A stretch of 41,005 nt of DNA from Hyphomicrobiales bacterium (GCA_021775555.1 JAJFHP010000011.1:1-41005), one strand, 5' to 3'; numbered from the stretch's first letter, positions 15,703 through 25,222 are shown. Notes: generated by a model from the letters alone, not told the origin. Numbers and translations: made by a program.

Positions 15703-16674
15703 TCAGACGCGCTCGATAATTTTCTCACCGAACAGGCCCTGTGGCCGAAACAATAAAAAGATCAGTGCAAGCACATAGGCAAACCAGTTCTCGGTTGCCG
15801 TGAAAATGCCCGGATCGATTTCGAACCAGCGGCCGAATATTGCGACAATCACCTCACCGCCAAAAACTTCAGCCAACTTTTCGCCCACACCGATAATAAG
15901 CCCGCCAACAATCGCGCCCGGAATAGATTCAAACCCACCCAGAATGAGAACGGGAAGTGCCTTCAGTGCAATCAGCGAAAGTGAAAACTGGATGCCGGAT
16001 TTCGCGCCCCATACAACACCCGTCACCAGTGCGACGATGCCGGCCACCGACCAAACGATGATCCAGATGTAGCGGAGGGAAATGCCAACCGACAGGGCAG
16101 CCTGATGGTCGTCCGCCACGGCTCGCAGAGCCCGCCCAATACGGGTTTTCTGAAAGAAGGCTGCAAGTACGACAACGAGAACGACCGCGGCAGCGGCGGC
16201 TACAAGCTCGATTTTTTCAATATAGAGACCATGGGTATCGAGCAGCCAATCCCAGGCGCCATGGGGCAGGCCCAGATCAATGACCTTCACGTCCGAGCCC
16301 CAGATAATATCGCCGGCACCTTCAAATACATAGGACAGTCCGACCATCGCCATGAACAAGATGATATGCTCCTGGTTCACGAGATGTCGCAGTATGAAGC
16401 GCTCGATCAAAATGGCGACGATAATCATCACAATGATGGTCAAGGGGATCGCTGCCCATGCCGGAATTGCGAAGGATGGGTTGTCGACATGTGTGAATGG
16501 GACAGTTCCACTGAGCAGCCCGACCAGCGTGAGCGCCGCGAAAAGGGCCATAACACCTTGTGAAAAATTGAAAACGCCCGATGCTTTGAATATCAGCACA
16601 AAGCCCAGCGCCACCAGCGAGTACATAATGCCCGCAAGCAGCCCGCTAATCACTGTCTCCATGAAAAACAGCAT
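15703..16674 (-). CDS. livH: HAAT-family ABC transporter permease (LivH type)
   Basis: Second permease of the importer. The 323-residue product has about eight membrane segments and LivH landmarks: SGLLAGIMYSLVALGFVLIFKASGVFNFSQG at the N-terminus, the coupling loop KTRIGRALRAVADDHQAALSVGI, and LPVLILGGFESIPGAIVGGLIIG. It lacks the soluble domains of other transporters. GGGAG lies about 7 bases before ATG 16674; a second ATG four codons downstream is possible. It sits between livG (51 bases) and livM (17 bases), and is surely part of the same transcript. Confidence 0.93.
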   Translation of the reverse strand: MLFFMETVISGLLAGIMYSLVALGFVLIFKASGVFNFSQGVMALFAALTLVGLLSGTVPFTHVDNPSFAIPAWAAIPLTIIVMIIVAILIERFILRHLVNQEHIILFMAMVGLSYVFEGAGDIIWGSDVKVIDLGLPHGAWDWLLDTHGLYIEKIELVAAAAAVVLVVVLAAFFQKTRIGRALRAVADDHQAALSVGISLRYIWIIVWSVAGIVALVTGVVWGAKSGIQFSLSLIALKALPVLILGGFESIPGAIVGGLIIGVGEKLAEVFGGEVIVAIFGRWFEIDPGIFTATENWFAYVLALIFLLFRPQGLFGEKIIERV

Positions 16675-16725
16675 TATTTTCTCCCTGTGCCGATCGCGGA
16701 GCTGATCTCCGGCATTCTTTTCGCG

Positions 16726-17544
16726 TCAGTCATGCGCCACCCCCAGATAGGCGTCGATCACGTCCTGGTTTTTCTGAACCTCGTCTGGTGTGCCGTCGGC
16801 GATGAGATCACCGTGGTCGAGGACCACAACACGGTCTGACAAATCCATCACCACGCCCATGTCGTGCTCAATAAGCGCGATCGTGGTGCCAAACTCTTCG
16901 TTGATGTCGATGATGAAGCGGGACATGTCTTCTTTTTCTTCAACATTCATGCCTGCCATGGGCTCATCGAGCAGAAGCAATTCCGGCTCCATTGCCAGCG
17001 CCCGGCCCAGTTCAACCCGCTTCTGCAGGCCATAGGGCAGTTTGCCGACCGGCGTGCGCCGGATGTGCGGAATTTCAAGAAAATCGATGATCGTCTCAAC
17101 AAATTTACGGTTCTCGAGTTCTTCCTGCCTGGCAGGGCCCACATAGAGCATTTGCCAAAGGATATTGCGCTTCATCTTGAGTGCACGTCCCGACATGATG
17201 TTGTCGAGCGTGGTCATGCCTTTGAAGAGAGCAACATTCTGGAATGTACGCGCAATGCCTTGGGTGGCGGCAATATGCGGGCGCATGTCTCGGCGTTTTT
17301 CACCCTTGAATGTAATGGTCCCGTCTTGGGGGTGGTAAAAGCCGTTGATGACATTGAGCATTGACGTCTTGCCAGCACCGTTCGGACCAATAATCGCCCG
17401 GATTTCACCATGGCGAATATCAAACGAGGCGTTCCTGATGGCCGTGACGCCACCGAACCGAAGGCTGATGTTATCAACCTTCATCTGGACACCCCCGATT
17501 GTCCTGCCGTCATCCGTGATGCTGGTCTGGGTCATCATATTCAT
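16726..17544 (-). CDS. livG: HAAT-family ABC transporter ATP-binding protein (LivG type)
   Basis: ATPase subunit of the importer, 272 residues. Walker A is GPNGAGKT (about 53-60), the LivG-specific ARTFQNVALF Q-loop follows, the signature position reads LPYGLQKRVELGRAL in place of LSGGQ (family-typical divergence), and Walker B is LLLLDEPMAGM. The switch-region His is in ALIEHDMGVVMDLSDRV. An N-terminal extension of about 20 residues precedes the ABC domain. The upstream ribosome site is weak; ATG at 17544 or 17538 are both possible. The gap to the acyl-CoA synthetase stop is 25 bases. Confidence 0.93.
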   Translation of the reverse strand: MNMMTQTSITDDGRTIGGVQMKVDNISLRFGGVTAIRNASFDIRHGEIRAIIGPNGAGKTSMLNVINGFYHPQDGTITFKGEKRRDMRPHIAATQGIARTFQNVALFKGMTTLDNIMSGRALKMKRNILWQMLYVGPARQEELENRKFVETIIDFLEIPHIRRTPVGKLPYGLQKRVELGRALAMEPELLLLDEPMAGMNVEEKEDMSRFIIDINEEFGTTIALIEHDMGVVMDLSDRVVVLDHGDLIADGTPDEVQKNQDVIDAYLGVAHD

Positions 17545-17569
17545 TCGACCACTCTGACGAACGCACAGG

Positions 17570-19561
17570 TCATGCTGCAGCCCTCTGCTCTATTGTGGTG
17601 ACCCTCGTATTCCGGATTTCAAGCGTCGCTGAAATGCGGCCCTTTCGGCCATCTTCATAAGTGACTTCAGTGTCGGCAAAGATATTGTTTGAGCCGTCAT
17701 AAAGCGCATCTATGAGATTGGAGAACTTCTCTTCTATGATGCGGCGGCGCACCTTTTGCGTACGCGTTAACTCGCCATCATCCGCATCGAGCTGTTTGTG
17801 CAACGCAAGGAAACGGTGAATCTGGCATCCTGAAAGCATCTCATCTGAAGCGATGCTCTCATTGACCTCCTCGACGTGGGCCTGGATCATCGCCAGCACT
17901 TGCGGGAGTCCGGCGAGGTCCTGATATGAAGCGTAAGTGATATTGTTGCGCTCCGCCCAATTGCCGACTGCGTTCAGATCAATATTGATGAAGGCGCAAC
18001 ATTTGTCGCGCCCATCTCCAAACACGACCGCTTCCAGAATGTTTGGATAGAATTTCAGTTTGTTTTCGACATATTTCGGGGCGAACAGGCGGCCATCAGC
18101 CATTTTGCCCACGTCTTTCGCACGGTCGATGATGCGCAGATGCCCTGACCCAGTCTCGATGAAACCGGCATCGCCGGTCGCGACCCATCCTTCTTTGTCC
18201 TTCGTCGCAGCCGTACTCTTGGCATTCTTGAAATAATCCTGGAAAACGCCGGGTGAGCGGTAGAAGACCTCACCGCTCTCATCAATGCGAAGTTCAACGC
18301 CGGGGGAGGGAACACCAACAGTGTCGGCCCGGACCTCGCCATCCGGCTGTTGTGTGACGAAGACAGCCGCTTCTGTCTGGCCATAAAGCTGCTTCAGATT
18401 TATGCCGAGCGAGCGGTAGAAGTCGAAAATCTCTGGTCCGATTGCCTCACCGGCAGTGTACCCAACACGAACGCGCGAGAGGCCAAGCGAGTTTTTCAGA
18501 GGCCCATAAACCAGAATATTACCCAGGGCATATTTCAGACGATCCCAAAGACCGACAGATTTTCCATCAAGGATAGGGCCGCCGGTTTTGCCCGCATGGT
18601 CCATGAAGTATTTGTATATGTTCCGCTTGATTGCGCTGGCGTCTTCCATACGGATGGCGACAGTGGTCAGCAGGCTTTCGTAAAAGCGTGGGGGTGCAAA
18701 GAAATAGGTCGGCCCAATTTCTCCCATATCCTGGTGCATGGTATCCGGGCTCTCCGGACATGAGACACAAAAGCCGGTCCAGAATGACTGTCCAATGGAG
18801 AAGATGAAATCACCGACCCATGCCATTGGCAGATACGCGAGCACACTATCGTCAGCACACAAATGGTCGAATTCAGATGAATTTTTAGCGGTCGCAACAA
18901 TGTTGTAATGCGACAGCACCACGCCCTTTGGCTCCCCCGTGGTGCCGGAAGTATAAAGAATAACGCACGCATCATTTCCGGTCAGTTTTGCTTTCCGCTT
19001 CTCCAGCTCCTCGCGCAGTGAGAGTTTCTGTTTTCCACGTTTGCTGTCGGCATGCTCGCGCCCGAGTTTTTGCACCTCTTTGTAAGAGCGCATGGATGTG
19101 TGGTCGTAATTCCTCAAACCCCTGGGGTCGATATAGACTATCTGTTTGAGCGTTTTCAGCTTGGAGCCCATCTCCAGTAACTTGTCGACCTGCTCCTGGT
19201 TCTCGACGATGGCAAAGCGTGTACCGCAATGTTTCAGCACGTACGCCATCTCCTTGGCGACGCTGTCCTGATAGAGCGGAACCGGTACCGCCCCACAGCT
19301 TTGGCAGGCGACCATGGCCCAGTAGAAATAGGGCCGGTTGTTGCCGATGATAGCAACGTGATCACCTTTCTTAAGCCCAAGCTCCAAAAGCCCCAGTGCG
19401 AGCGCCTCGACTTCCCCGCGGACCTCAGACCAGGTCCAGCTTTGCCAGATTCCATACTCCTTTTCCCGGGAGGCCGGCTTGTCGCCAATTTCCCGGGCGT
19501 TGCGGTCAAGCAACTTTGGAATCGTGTCCAGCCCATCAAGCTGGGCAATATCGCTGTTCAA
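17570..19561 (-). CDS. Long-chain-type acyl-CoA synthetase (AMP-forming)
   Basis: Activates a carboxylic acid to its CoA thioester via an acyl-adenylate. The 663-residue product belongs to the large FAA1-like branch. Seen: P-loop ILYTSGTTGEPKGVVLSH, YGQTEAAVF (A5-type), GWVATGDAGF (A7) and RAKDVGKMADGRLFAPKYVEN (A8-type hinge). Near the C-terminus TRTQKVRRR supplies a lysine. The start is a TTG at 19561, chosen because GGAGG stands about 7 bases upstream and no ATG is near. It lies between the valine-degradation genes and the transporter, so it may act on the acid that the transporter imports. Fatty acids or branched or aromatic acids are all possible. Confidence 0.9.
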   Translation of the reverse strand: MNSDIAQLDGLDTIPKLLDRNAREIGDKPASREKEYGIWQSWTWSEVRGEVEALALGLLELGLKKGDHVAIIGNNRPYFYWAMVACQSCGAVPVPLYQDSVAKEMAYVLKHCGTRFAIVENQEQVDKLLEMGSKLKTLKQIVYIDPRGLRNYDHTSMRSYKEVQKLGREHADSKRGKQKLSLREELEKRKAKLTGNDACVILYTSGTTGEPKGVVLSHYNIVATAKNSSEFDHLCADDSVLAYLPMAWVGDFIFSIGQSFWTGFCVSCPESPDTMHQDMGEIGPTYFFAPPRFYESLLTTVAIRMEDASAIKRNIYKYFMDHAGKTGGPILDGKSVGLWDRLKYALGNILVYGPLKNSLGLSRVRVGYTAGEAIGPEIFDFYRSLGINLKQLYGQTEAAVFVTQQPDGEVRADTVGVPSPGVELRIDESGEVFYRSPGVFQDYFKNAKSTAATKDKEGWVATGDAGFIETGSGHLRIIDRAKDVGKMADGRLFAPKYVENKLKFYPNILEAVVFGDGRDKCCAFINIDLNAVGNWAERNNITYASYQDLAGLPQVLAMIQAHVEEVNESIASDEMLSGCQIHRFLALHKQLDADDGELTRTQKVRRRIIEEKFSNLIDALYDGSNNIFADTEVTYEDGRKGRISATLEIRNTRVTTIEQRAAA

Positions 19562-19576
19562 TTTCTTTCCTCCCTT

Positions 19577-19591
19577 TAGCGCTTTGCGCTA
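19577..19591 (-). other. Small hairpin just upstream of the acyl-CoA synthetase ribosome site
   Basis: TAGCGC (19577-19582) and GCGCTA (19586-19591) pair perfectly around TTT. It stands directly before the GGAGG of the TTG-initiated gene, in the 103-base gap after the enoyl-CoA hydratase. It may influence initiation or mark a processing point; the rest of the gap shows no feature. Confidence 0.3.
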
Positions 19592-19664
19592 TCTGCTTTT
19601 GTCTGCAAATCCACACCCTTCGTCCGGCTTTAGATACCGAACCGACTGAACCCGCCTCCGCCCA

Positions 19665-20435
19665 TTATTGGTGTTTGAAATTCGGCGAACGCTTTTCGAC
19701 AAAAGCAGTCATTCCTTCCTTTTGATCCTCCGTTGAAAACAGTGAATGGAAAACACGGCGTTCAAACAAGATTCCTTCTGCGAGTGTCGTCTCCTGGGCT
19801 CTGTTGATCACTTCCTTGGCCGCGTAAACTGATGGCCTGGAATAATTTGATATTGTGTCAGCTGCCTCCATGGTCTCTTCCATGAAGGTCTCAGCCGGGA
19901 TCACCCGCGCCACCAGCCCGGCGCGTTCGGCTTCTTCAGCATCGATCATACGTCCGCTCAGGATAAGGTCCATGGCTTTTGCCTTGCCGACAGCCCTCAT
20001 GAGCCTTTGGGAGCCGCCAATACCGGGGATGACACCGAGTTTGATCTCGGGCTGGCCGAATTTTGCGGTATCGGAAGCAAAAATCATGTCGCAAATCATC
20101 GCCAGCTCACAACCGCCGCCAAGAGCAAACCCGCTGACTGCGGCGATGGTTGGCAGACGGGTTGTCGCGATCTCGTTGAAGCGGGCGAAATAGTCTGACA
20201 GATACATGTCCATATATGTCTGGTCCGCCATCTCCTTGATATCGGCGCCGGCAGCAAAGGCTTTCTCAGATCCTGTAATAACGATGCATCCCACATCCGG
20301 ATCATCAGAAAGCTCGAGCACATGATCCGTCAATGCGGTCATCAGCTCGCCGTTCAGAGCATTCAGCGCATCGGGCCGGTTAAGCGTCAGAACCGCAACT
20401 CTCCCGTGCTTGTCCAACAGGACCGTATTGCTCAT
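19665..20435 (-). CDS. Enoyl-CoA hydratase, probable methacrylyl-CoA hydratase step
   Basis: A 256-residue crotonase-family hydratase. The two catalytic glutamates are present at Glu110 ([11 protein letters not shown]) and Glu130 ([16 protein letters not shown]), 20 apart as in the mammalian enzyme; the oxyanion-hole segments AAGADIKEM and SGFALGGG are intact. Being in the same run as isobutyryl-CoA dehydrogenase-like and 3-hydroxyisobutyryl-CoA hydrolase genes, it most likely hydrates methacrylyl-CoA to 3-hydroxyisobutyryl-CoA, though it could also serve fatty acid oxidation. Its ATG overlaps the mmsB stop by one base (TAATG), implying translational coupling. Confidence 0.93.
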   Translation of the reverse strand: MSNTVLLDKHGRVAVLTLNRPDALNALNGELMTALTDHVLELSDDPDVGCIVITGSEKAFAAGADIKEMADQTYMDMYLSDYFARFNEIATTRLPTIAAVSGFALGGGCELAMICDMIFASDTAKFGQPEIKLGVIPGIGGSQRLMRAVGKAKAMDLILSGRMIDAEEAERAGLVARVIPAETFMEETMEAADTISNYSRPSVYAAKEVINRAQETTLAEGILFERRVFHSLFSTEDQKEGMTAFVEKRSPNFKHQ

Positions 20436-21331
20436 TACGCCTGCCCCTTCCGGGTTTGAGTTTCGAGATATTTGATGATGCCGGAAAAATCAGTTCCGGC
20501 ATGACCTGCGTCAACCATTGCTTTGTACAGATCTGTCGCATGCCGTCCCAAAGGCGTTGGGGCGCCCACGTCATCAGCCGCCTGTTGCGACAGGTCCAAA
20601 TCCTTCAGCATCAGAGAGGCGGCAAAGCCCGGCTGATAATCATTGTCCGCAGGGCTTTGCGGGCCCACATCCGGGACCGGACAATAGGTGTTCACTGACC
20701 AGCAGGAGCCTGAAGATGTCGATACGACGTCGAACAGAGCTGATTGCGAGAGCCCCAGTTTGCTGGCGAGCGAAAAGGCCTCACATGCACCGATCATGGA
20801 AATACCGAGCAGCATGTTATTGCAAATTTTAGCCGCCTGACCGGCACCACCCTCACCACAATGAACGCCGCGGCTGCCCATGATACCGAAGAGCGGATCT
20901 CCCATCGCAAAAGCAGCCTCCGAACCTCCGACCATAAATGTCAAGGTTCCGGCCTCTGCTCCCACAACACCGCCTGACACCGGTGCATCGAGACACAGAA
21001 TGCCTGCTGCATCAGCGTTTGCGTGAAGCTGGCGCGCAGTCGCTACATCGATTGTCGAACAATCGATCAAAAGCGCACCCTTGATCATGGCGGGCAGGAC
21101 TTCACTGGCGACAGTGTCCACGATCGAGCCGTTGGGGAGCATCAGCACGACGATATCTGCATTGCTGACGGCGTCCGCATTTCCCAGTGCCAGGGCTATG
21201 CCCTTCTGGTCCGCAGCATCACGGGCATCCGGACTGACATCATATCCGCGGACATCATGGCCCGAACCCATAAGGTTCAGCGCCATTGGCACACCCATAT
21301 TGCCAAGGCCGATAAAGCCAATATTCGCCAT
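20435..21331 (-). CDS. mmsB: 3-hydroxyisobutyrate dehydrogenase
   Basis: Oxidises 3-hydroxyisobutyrate to methylmalonate semialdehyde with NAD+. The 298-residue length matches. Seen: Rossmann GFIGLGNMG (5-13), substrate-binding DAPVSGG (115-121), catalytic Lys168 in GQAAKICNN, and [10 protein letters not shown] in the C-terminal domain. The [11 protein letters not shown] stretch is also family-typical. A strong GGAGG lies upstream of the ATG. It follows the hydrolase gene by 33 bases and couples to the hydratase. Context makes valine degradation far more likely than a generic beta-hydroxyacid dehydrogenase role. Confidence 0.96.
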   Translation of the reverse strand: MANIGFIGLGNMGVPMALNLMGSGHDVRGYDVSPDARDAADQKGIALALGNADAVSNADIVVLMLPNGSIVDTVASEVLPAMIKGALLIDCSTIDVATARQLHANADAAGILCLDAPVSGGVVGAEAGTLTFMVGGSEAAFAMGDPLFGIMGSRGVHCGEGGAGQAAKICNNMLLGISMIGACEAFSLASKLGLSQSALFDVVSTSSGSCWSVNTYCPVPDVGPQSPADNDYQPGFAASLMLKDLDLSQQAADDVGAPTPLGRHATDLYKAMVDAGHAGTDFSGIIKYLETQTRKGQA

Positions 21332-21364
21332 GAAATCCTCCCATTTAAATTTCGATTTTGGCGC

Positions 21365-22414
21365 TTATGCCGCTTTCCATTCCTCCTCACCCAGCGGCGA
21401 CAGCACTTCTTGAACCATTTCCGGCGTAACCTCTTCCAAAGTGGCGGGTCGCCAGTCCGGTTTCTTATCCTTGTCGATAACCAGAGCGCGTATGCCCTCC
21501 AGGAAATTATGCCCCGTCAGGGCCCGGTGTGCGAAGCAGTATTCAAGCGAGAGACACTCTTCCAGTGTTTGCAGTTCGCGCGCTTTTTGAATTGCTGTAA
21601 ATGTCGTGACGACTGATAGGGGTGAATTCTTTGTGATCATGGAGTGCGTCTTGCTGGCCCATTCATCACCATCTGCCGTCAATTCACTCAGTCTTTGCAC
21701 ACAGCTCAGGACATCAGGTCTTGCAAATACATCTGTTATTTTTTCCTGCAGACTTTCAAGCATGCCCTCTGGCGCTTTCTCTTCAACATGAGAGATAGCC
21801 TCATCAGGAGGGGCACCGTCTGCAATTGCAGCGACCATTTTCGGCAATAGCTCACTTGGCACATAGTGGTCAGCAAACCCTGCGTAAATTGCATCAGCAG
21901 CATTCATCCTCGCCCCGGACAGACCAAGATAGAGGCCAGCTTCACCAGGTGCGCGCGAGAGCAGATAAGTTCCGCCCACATCCGGTATGAAGCCAATCGA
22001 GGCTTCCGGCATTGCCAGCATGGTTTTTTCAGTGACGATGCGATGAGACCCGTGTGCCGAGACGCCAACGCCTCCTCCCATGGTGATGCCGTTCATGAGT
22101 GAAATGTAGGGTTTGGGGTATGAGGCGATCAGCGCGTTGAGCCGATATTCATCGCGCCAGAAGCGGCGGCCGGGTTCAGGATCATTCAGTCCTGTAAAAT
22201 AGAGGGCCTGTATGTCTCCGCCTGCACAAAAGGCGCGGTCTCCCGTTGCGCAGATAATGACTGCCTGGAAGTCGGTCTCGTTGCGCCATGCAAGAAGCGC
22301 CTTTTCCATGGCCAGCGCCATTTCATGCGTGAGAGCATTCAGGGCTTCGGGACGGTTGAGACGCAACCGGCCAATCCGGCCTTCGGTCCACACCAACAGC
22401 TCCTCTCCGGTCAT
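21365..22414 (-). CDS. 3-hydroxyisobutyryl-CoA hydrolase
   Basis: Releases free 3-hydroxyisobutyrate from its CoA ester so that valine breakdown can continue. The 349-residue length is that of HIBCH-type proteins and longer than plain hydratases. The crotonase core has AFCAGGDIQAL and NGITMGGGVG; the residues that define the hydrolase, Glu137 and Asp145 in MPEASIGFIPDVGG, are present where human HIBCH has its catalytic pair. The C-terminal HIBCH extension includes EECLSLEYCFAHRAL and DFLEGIRA-like NFLEGIRALVIDKDKKPDW. The start overlaps the acyl-CoA dehydrogenase stop by four bases (ATGA). Confidence 0.95.
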   Translation of the reverse strand: MTGEELLVWTEGRIGRLRLNRPEALNALTHEMALAMEKALLAWRNETDFQAVIICATGDRAFCAGGDIQALYFTGLNDPEPGRRFWRDEYRLNALIASYPKPYISLMNGITMGGGVGVSAHGSHRIVTEKTMLAMPEASIGFIPDVGGTYLLSRAPGEAGLYLGLSGARMNAADAIYAGFADHYVPSELLPKMVAAIADGAPPDEAISHVEEKAPEGMLESLQEKITDVFARPDVLSCVQRLSELTADGDEWASKTHSMITKNSPLSVVTTFTAIQKARELQTLEECLSLEYCFAHRALTGHNFLEGIRALVIDKDKKPDWRPATLEEVTPEMVQEVLSPLGEEEWKAA

Positions 22415-23559
22415 GAGCTTGCATCCTCCAGCAGATGGCGTGACACGATAACACGCATGATCTCGTTCGTTCCTTCAAGGATCTGATGTACTCGCAGATC
22501 GCGCACAATCTTCTCAATGCCGAAATCAGTCAGATAGCCGTAGCCACCATGAAGCTGGAGAGCATCATTGGCCACCTTGAAGCCGATATCGGTGACAAAG
22601 CGTTTCGCCATGGCGCAAAACTTCGTCGCATCGGGAGCTTTTTGATCAAGCTTCCAGGCAGCATGGCGCAGGAAGGTGCGTGCCGCCTGCAATTCAGTCT
22701 CCATATCGGCAAGTCTGAATTGCAGAGCCTGGAACTCGGCCAGCGTTTTGCCAAACGCCTTACGCTCCAGCATGTAGCGCGTCGCCTTGTCGAGGGCGGA
22801 TTGGGCTGCGCCAAGAGAGCAGGCGGCAATATTTATGCGACCTCCATCAAGACCCATCATAGCATATTTAAAGCCGGCGCCTTCTTCACCAAGCATGTTT
22901 GTCGCCGGGACCTTGCAATTGTCGAACTGAAGTTCAGATGTGGGCTGAGCGTTCCAACCCATCTTTTTTTCATTTGCGCCAAACGAGAAGCCTTCGGTTT
23001 CTTTCTCGACCAGAATGGAGGAAATGCCTTTTGGGCTGTCATCCCCGGTACGCGCCATCACGATATAAAGGTCCGTAAATCCGCCGCCTGTTGTGAATGC
23101 TTTTGAACCATTGAGAACCAGTTCATTGCCCTGGCTTTTCGCACTTGTACGCAGCGCGGCAGCGTCTGAGCCTGATCCCGGCTCTGTCAGGCAATAGCTG
23201 GCGATGGATTCCATAGTGCAAAGTTTTGGCACCCAATGGCTGCGCTGATCTTCTGACCCGAAACTGTCAATCATCCAGGCGCACATATTATGGATTGAGA
23301 GGAAGGCGGCTATGCTTGGGCAGCCATATGACAATCCCTCAAAGATGAGTGTTGCATCAAGGCGGGTCAGGTCGGAGCCGCCATGCTCTTCCTTGACGTA
23401 GATACCAGCCATGCCAAGCTCCGCGCCTGCACGTAGAACATCTACAGGCATCGTATAAGTCTGATCCCACTCAATTGCGTGAGGTGCCAGCTGCTCTTCG
23501 GCAAAGGTGCGCGCCATGTCAAAAATGGCGGTTTGCTCTTCTGTTAGCGCGAAGTCCAT
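22411..23559 (-). CDS. Acyl-CoA dehydrogenase, probable isobutyryl-CoA dehydrogenase
   Basis: FAD-dependent dehydrogenase, 382 residues, making methacrylyl-CoA from isobutyryl-CoA by inference from context. Seen: YCLTEPGSGSDAAAL and the FTTGGGFTDLYIVMART segment for FAD and substrate binding, QLHGGYGYLTDFGIEKIVRDLR, and the catalytic base Glu362 in HQILEGTNEIMR. The FAD-site W/F-T-S region and IHNMCAWMIDSFGS resemble ACAD8-type proteins. It is downstream of mmsA by 31 bases and overlaps the next gene. An electron-transfer flavoprotein acceptor is expected but not encoded here. Short-branched-chain substrates other than isobutyryl-CoA cannot be excluded. Confidence 0.92.
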   Translation of the reverse strand: MDFALTEEQTAIFDMARTFAEEQLAPHAIEWDQTYTMPVDVLRAGAELGMAGIYVKEEHGGSDLTRLDATLIFEGLSYGCPSIAAFLSIHNMCAWMIDSFGSEDQRSHWVPKLCTMESIASYCLTEPGSGSDAAALRTSAKSQGNELVLNGSKAFTTGGGFTDLYIVMARTGDDSPKGISSILVEKETEGFSFGANEKKMGWNAQPTSELQFDNCKVPATNMLGEEGAGFKYAMMGLDGGRINIAACSLGAAQSALDKATRYMLERKAFGKTLAEFQALQFRLADMETELQAARTFLRHAAWKLDQKAPDATKFCAMAKRFVTDIGFKVANDALQLHGGYGYLTDFGIEKIVRDLRVHQILEGTNEIMRVIVSRHLLEDASS

Positions 23560-23590
23560 TAAGCTCGACTCACCTGATAAGACAGAGACC

Positions 23591-25087
23591 TCAATTCATC
23601 GTAGGAATGACAAAGCTGGCGCCATCCTTGATTCCGGAAGGCCACCGCGAAGTCATCGTCTTGGTTCGGGTATAAAAGCGAATTGAATCCGGGCCATGCT
23701 GGTTCAGATCACCAAACACGGAACGTTTCCAGCCGCCGAACGTATGGTAGGCCACAGGAACTGGTATGGGCACATTTATCCCGACCATCCCAACCTCGAT
23801 GCGACTTGAAAAATCACGTGCAGCATCACCATCCTGGGTGAAGATTGCAACACCGTTGCCATATTCATGATCATTCGCCAGCCTGATGCCATCCTCATAG
23901 GTCTCGGCGCGAACAACCGACAGGACAGGACCAAAAATCTCCTCTTTGTAGATTTTCATGTCTTCCATCACGCGGTCAAACAGGCATCCGCCCATGTAGA
24001 AGCCACTTTCATACCCCTGCATCTTGAAATCACGCCCATCAACAATGAGTTCCGCCCCTTCATCAATGCCACTTTGCACATAGCCTTTCACGCGCTCCAG
24101 GGCTTCAGCTGTGACCAGTGGGCCAAAATCAGCATTCGGATCGGTTGAGGGTCCAATTTTAAGAGCCTCAACGCGTGGTATGAGTTTTTCGACAAGCCTG
24201 TCAGCGGTTTCCTCACCGACAGGTACCGCCACTGAAATTGCCATACAGCGTTCACCGGCTGATCCGTAGCCAGCGCCAATCAAGGCATCGACGGCCTGAT
24301 CCATATTTGCGTCCGGCATTATGATCATGTGGTTTTTTGCACCACCGAAACACTGAACGCGCTTACCTGCCGCACAGCCGCGTGTGTATATGTACTCAGC
24401 AATTGGCGTTGAGCCCACGAAGCCGATGGCCTTGACATCCGGATGAACGAGCAGGGCATCAACGGCTTCCTTGTCGCCGTTGACCACATTGAAAATACCC
24501 GGTGGCAGCCCGGCTTCAGAAAACAGCTCGGCCAGACGCATCGGAACACCCGGATCGCGCTCGGAGGGTTTGAGTATAAATGCGTTTCCGCAGGCGATTG
24601 CGGGTGCTGCTTTCCAGAGCGGGATCATGGCGGGGAAATTGAACGGAGTTATTCCGGCAACGACCCCTAATGGCTGTCGCACGGAATAGACATCGATACC
24701 CGGCCCTGCGGACTCGGAATACTCGCCCTTGAGAAGATGGGGAACACCCATGGCGAACTCGACAACGTCAAGTCCGCGTTGAATATCACCGCGGGCATCG
24801 TCCACCGTCTTGCCGTGCTCCCTGGCAAGAAGGTCCGCAAGTTCGTCATAATTGTGATGGACGAGTTCGACGAACTTCATCAATATTCGTGCGCGTCGTT
24901 GCGGGTTCGTTGCCGCCCATTCGGGTTGAGCCGCTTTTGCGTTGGCGACGGCAGCTCCTGTCTCCTCGGTGCTGGCCAAGGCAACCTTGGCCTGTACCTC
25001 GCCGGTCATTGGTAAGAGAACGTCACTCTCGCGTCCGCTTTCGCCGGCGACAGTTGCGCCGTTTATGTAATGGCCTATCTGCCTCAC
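23591..25087 (-). CDS. mmsA: Methylmalonate-semialdehyde dehydrogenase (CoA-acylating)
   Basis: Converts methylmalonate semialdehyde plus CoA and NAD+ to propionyl-CoA and CO2. The 498-residue product has the aldehyde dehydrogenase fold: TPFNFP with catalytic Asn150, LKPSERDPG, GFVGSTPIA for NAD+, and nucleophile Cys281 in GSAGERCMAIS. In place of the ELGGKN glutamate loop of hydrolytic enzymes it has FGGAKNHM, the hallmark of the acylating subfamily. The start is GTG 25087; GGAGGA is 8 bases upstream and the nearby ATG 25094 is out of frame. As first gene of the run it faces the divergent LysR gene, its likely regulator. Confidence 0.97.
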   Translation of the reverse strand: MRQIGHYINGATVAGESGRESDVLLPMTGEVQAKVALASTEETGAAVANAKAAQPEWAATNPQRRARILMKFVELVHHNYDELADLLAREHGKTVDDARGDIQRGLDVVEFAMGVPHLLKGEYSESAGPGIDVYSVRQPLGVVAGITPFNFPAMIPLWKAAPAIACGNAFILKPSERDPGVPMRLAELFSEAGLPPGIFNVVNGDKEAVDALLVHPDVKAIGFVGSTPIAEYIYTRGCAAGKRVQCFGGAKNHMIIMPDANMDQAVDALIGAGYGSAGERCMAISVAVPVGEETADRLVEKLIPRVEALKIGPSTDPNADFGPLVTAEALERVKGYVQSGIDEGAELIVDGRDFKMQGYESGFYMGGCLFDRVMEDMKIYKEEIFGPVLSVVRAETYEDGIRLANDHEYGNGVAIFTQDGDAARDFSSRIEVGMVGINVPIPVPVAYHTFGGWKRSVFGDLNQHGPDSIRFYTRTKTMTSRWPSGIKDGASFVIPTMN

Positions 25088-25147
25088 GCGCCATCTCCTC
25101 CCTGAAATTCAACTCAGCCAGGCTCTTCTCCTCTTTGCTGTATCAGG

Positions 25148-25222
25148 AGTATAGCGAGCTCCCATAAGCCCCGCACTTGTTTGAATCGCGCATTAATTGT
25201 GCAAATATGCAGATCCAAACAA
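25148..25222. promoter_or_regulatory. Divergent mmsA/lysR control region
   Basis: On the minus strand TATACT (positions 25153-25148) is a good -10 for mmsA with no matching -35, as expected of an activator-dependent promoter. Upstream, TTGTTTG (25177-25183) and CAAACAA (25216-25222) are exact inverted copies 32 bases apart, with TGCA-AATA-TGCA between them. The arrangement suits a LysR-type tetramer bound over the promoter. Sites are seen; regulation is inferred. Confidence 0.45.
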
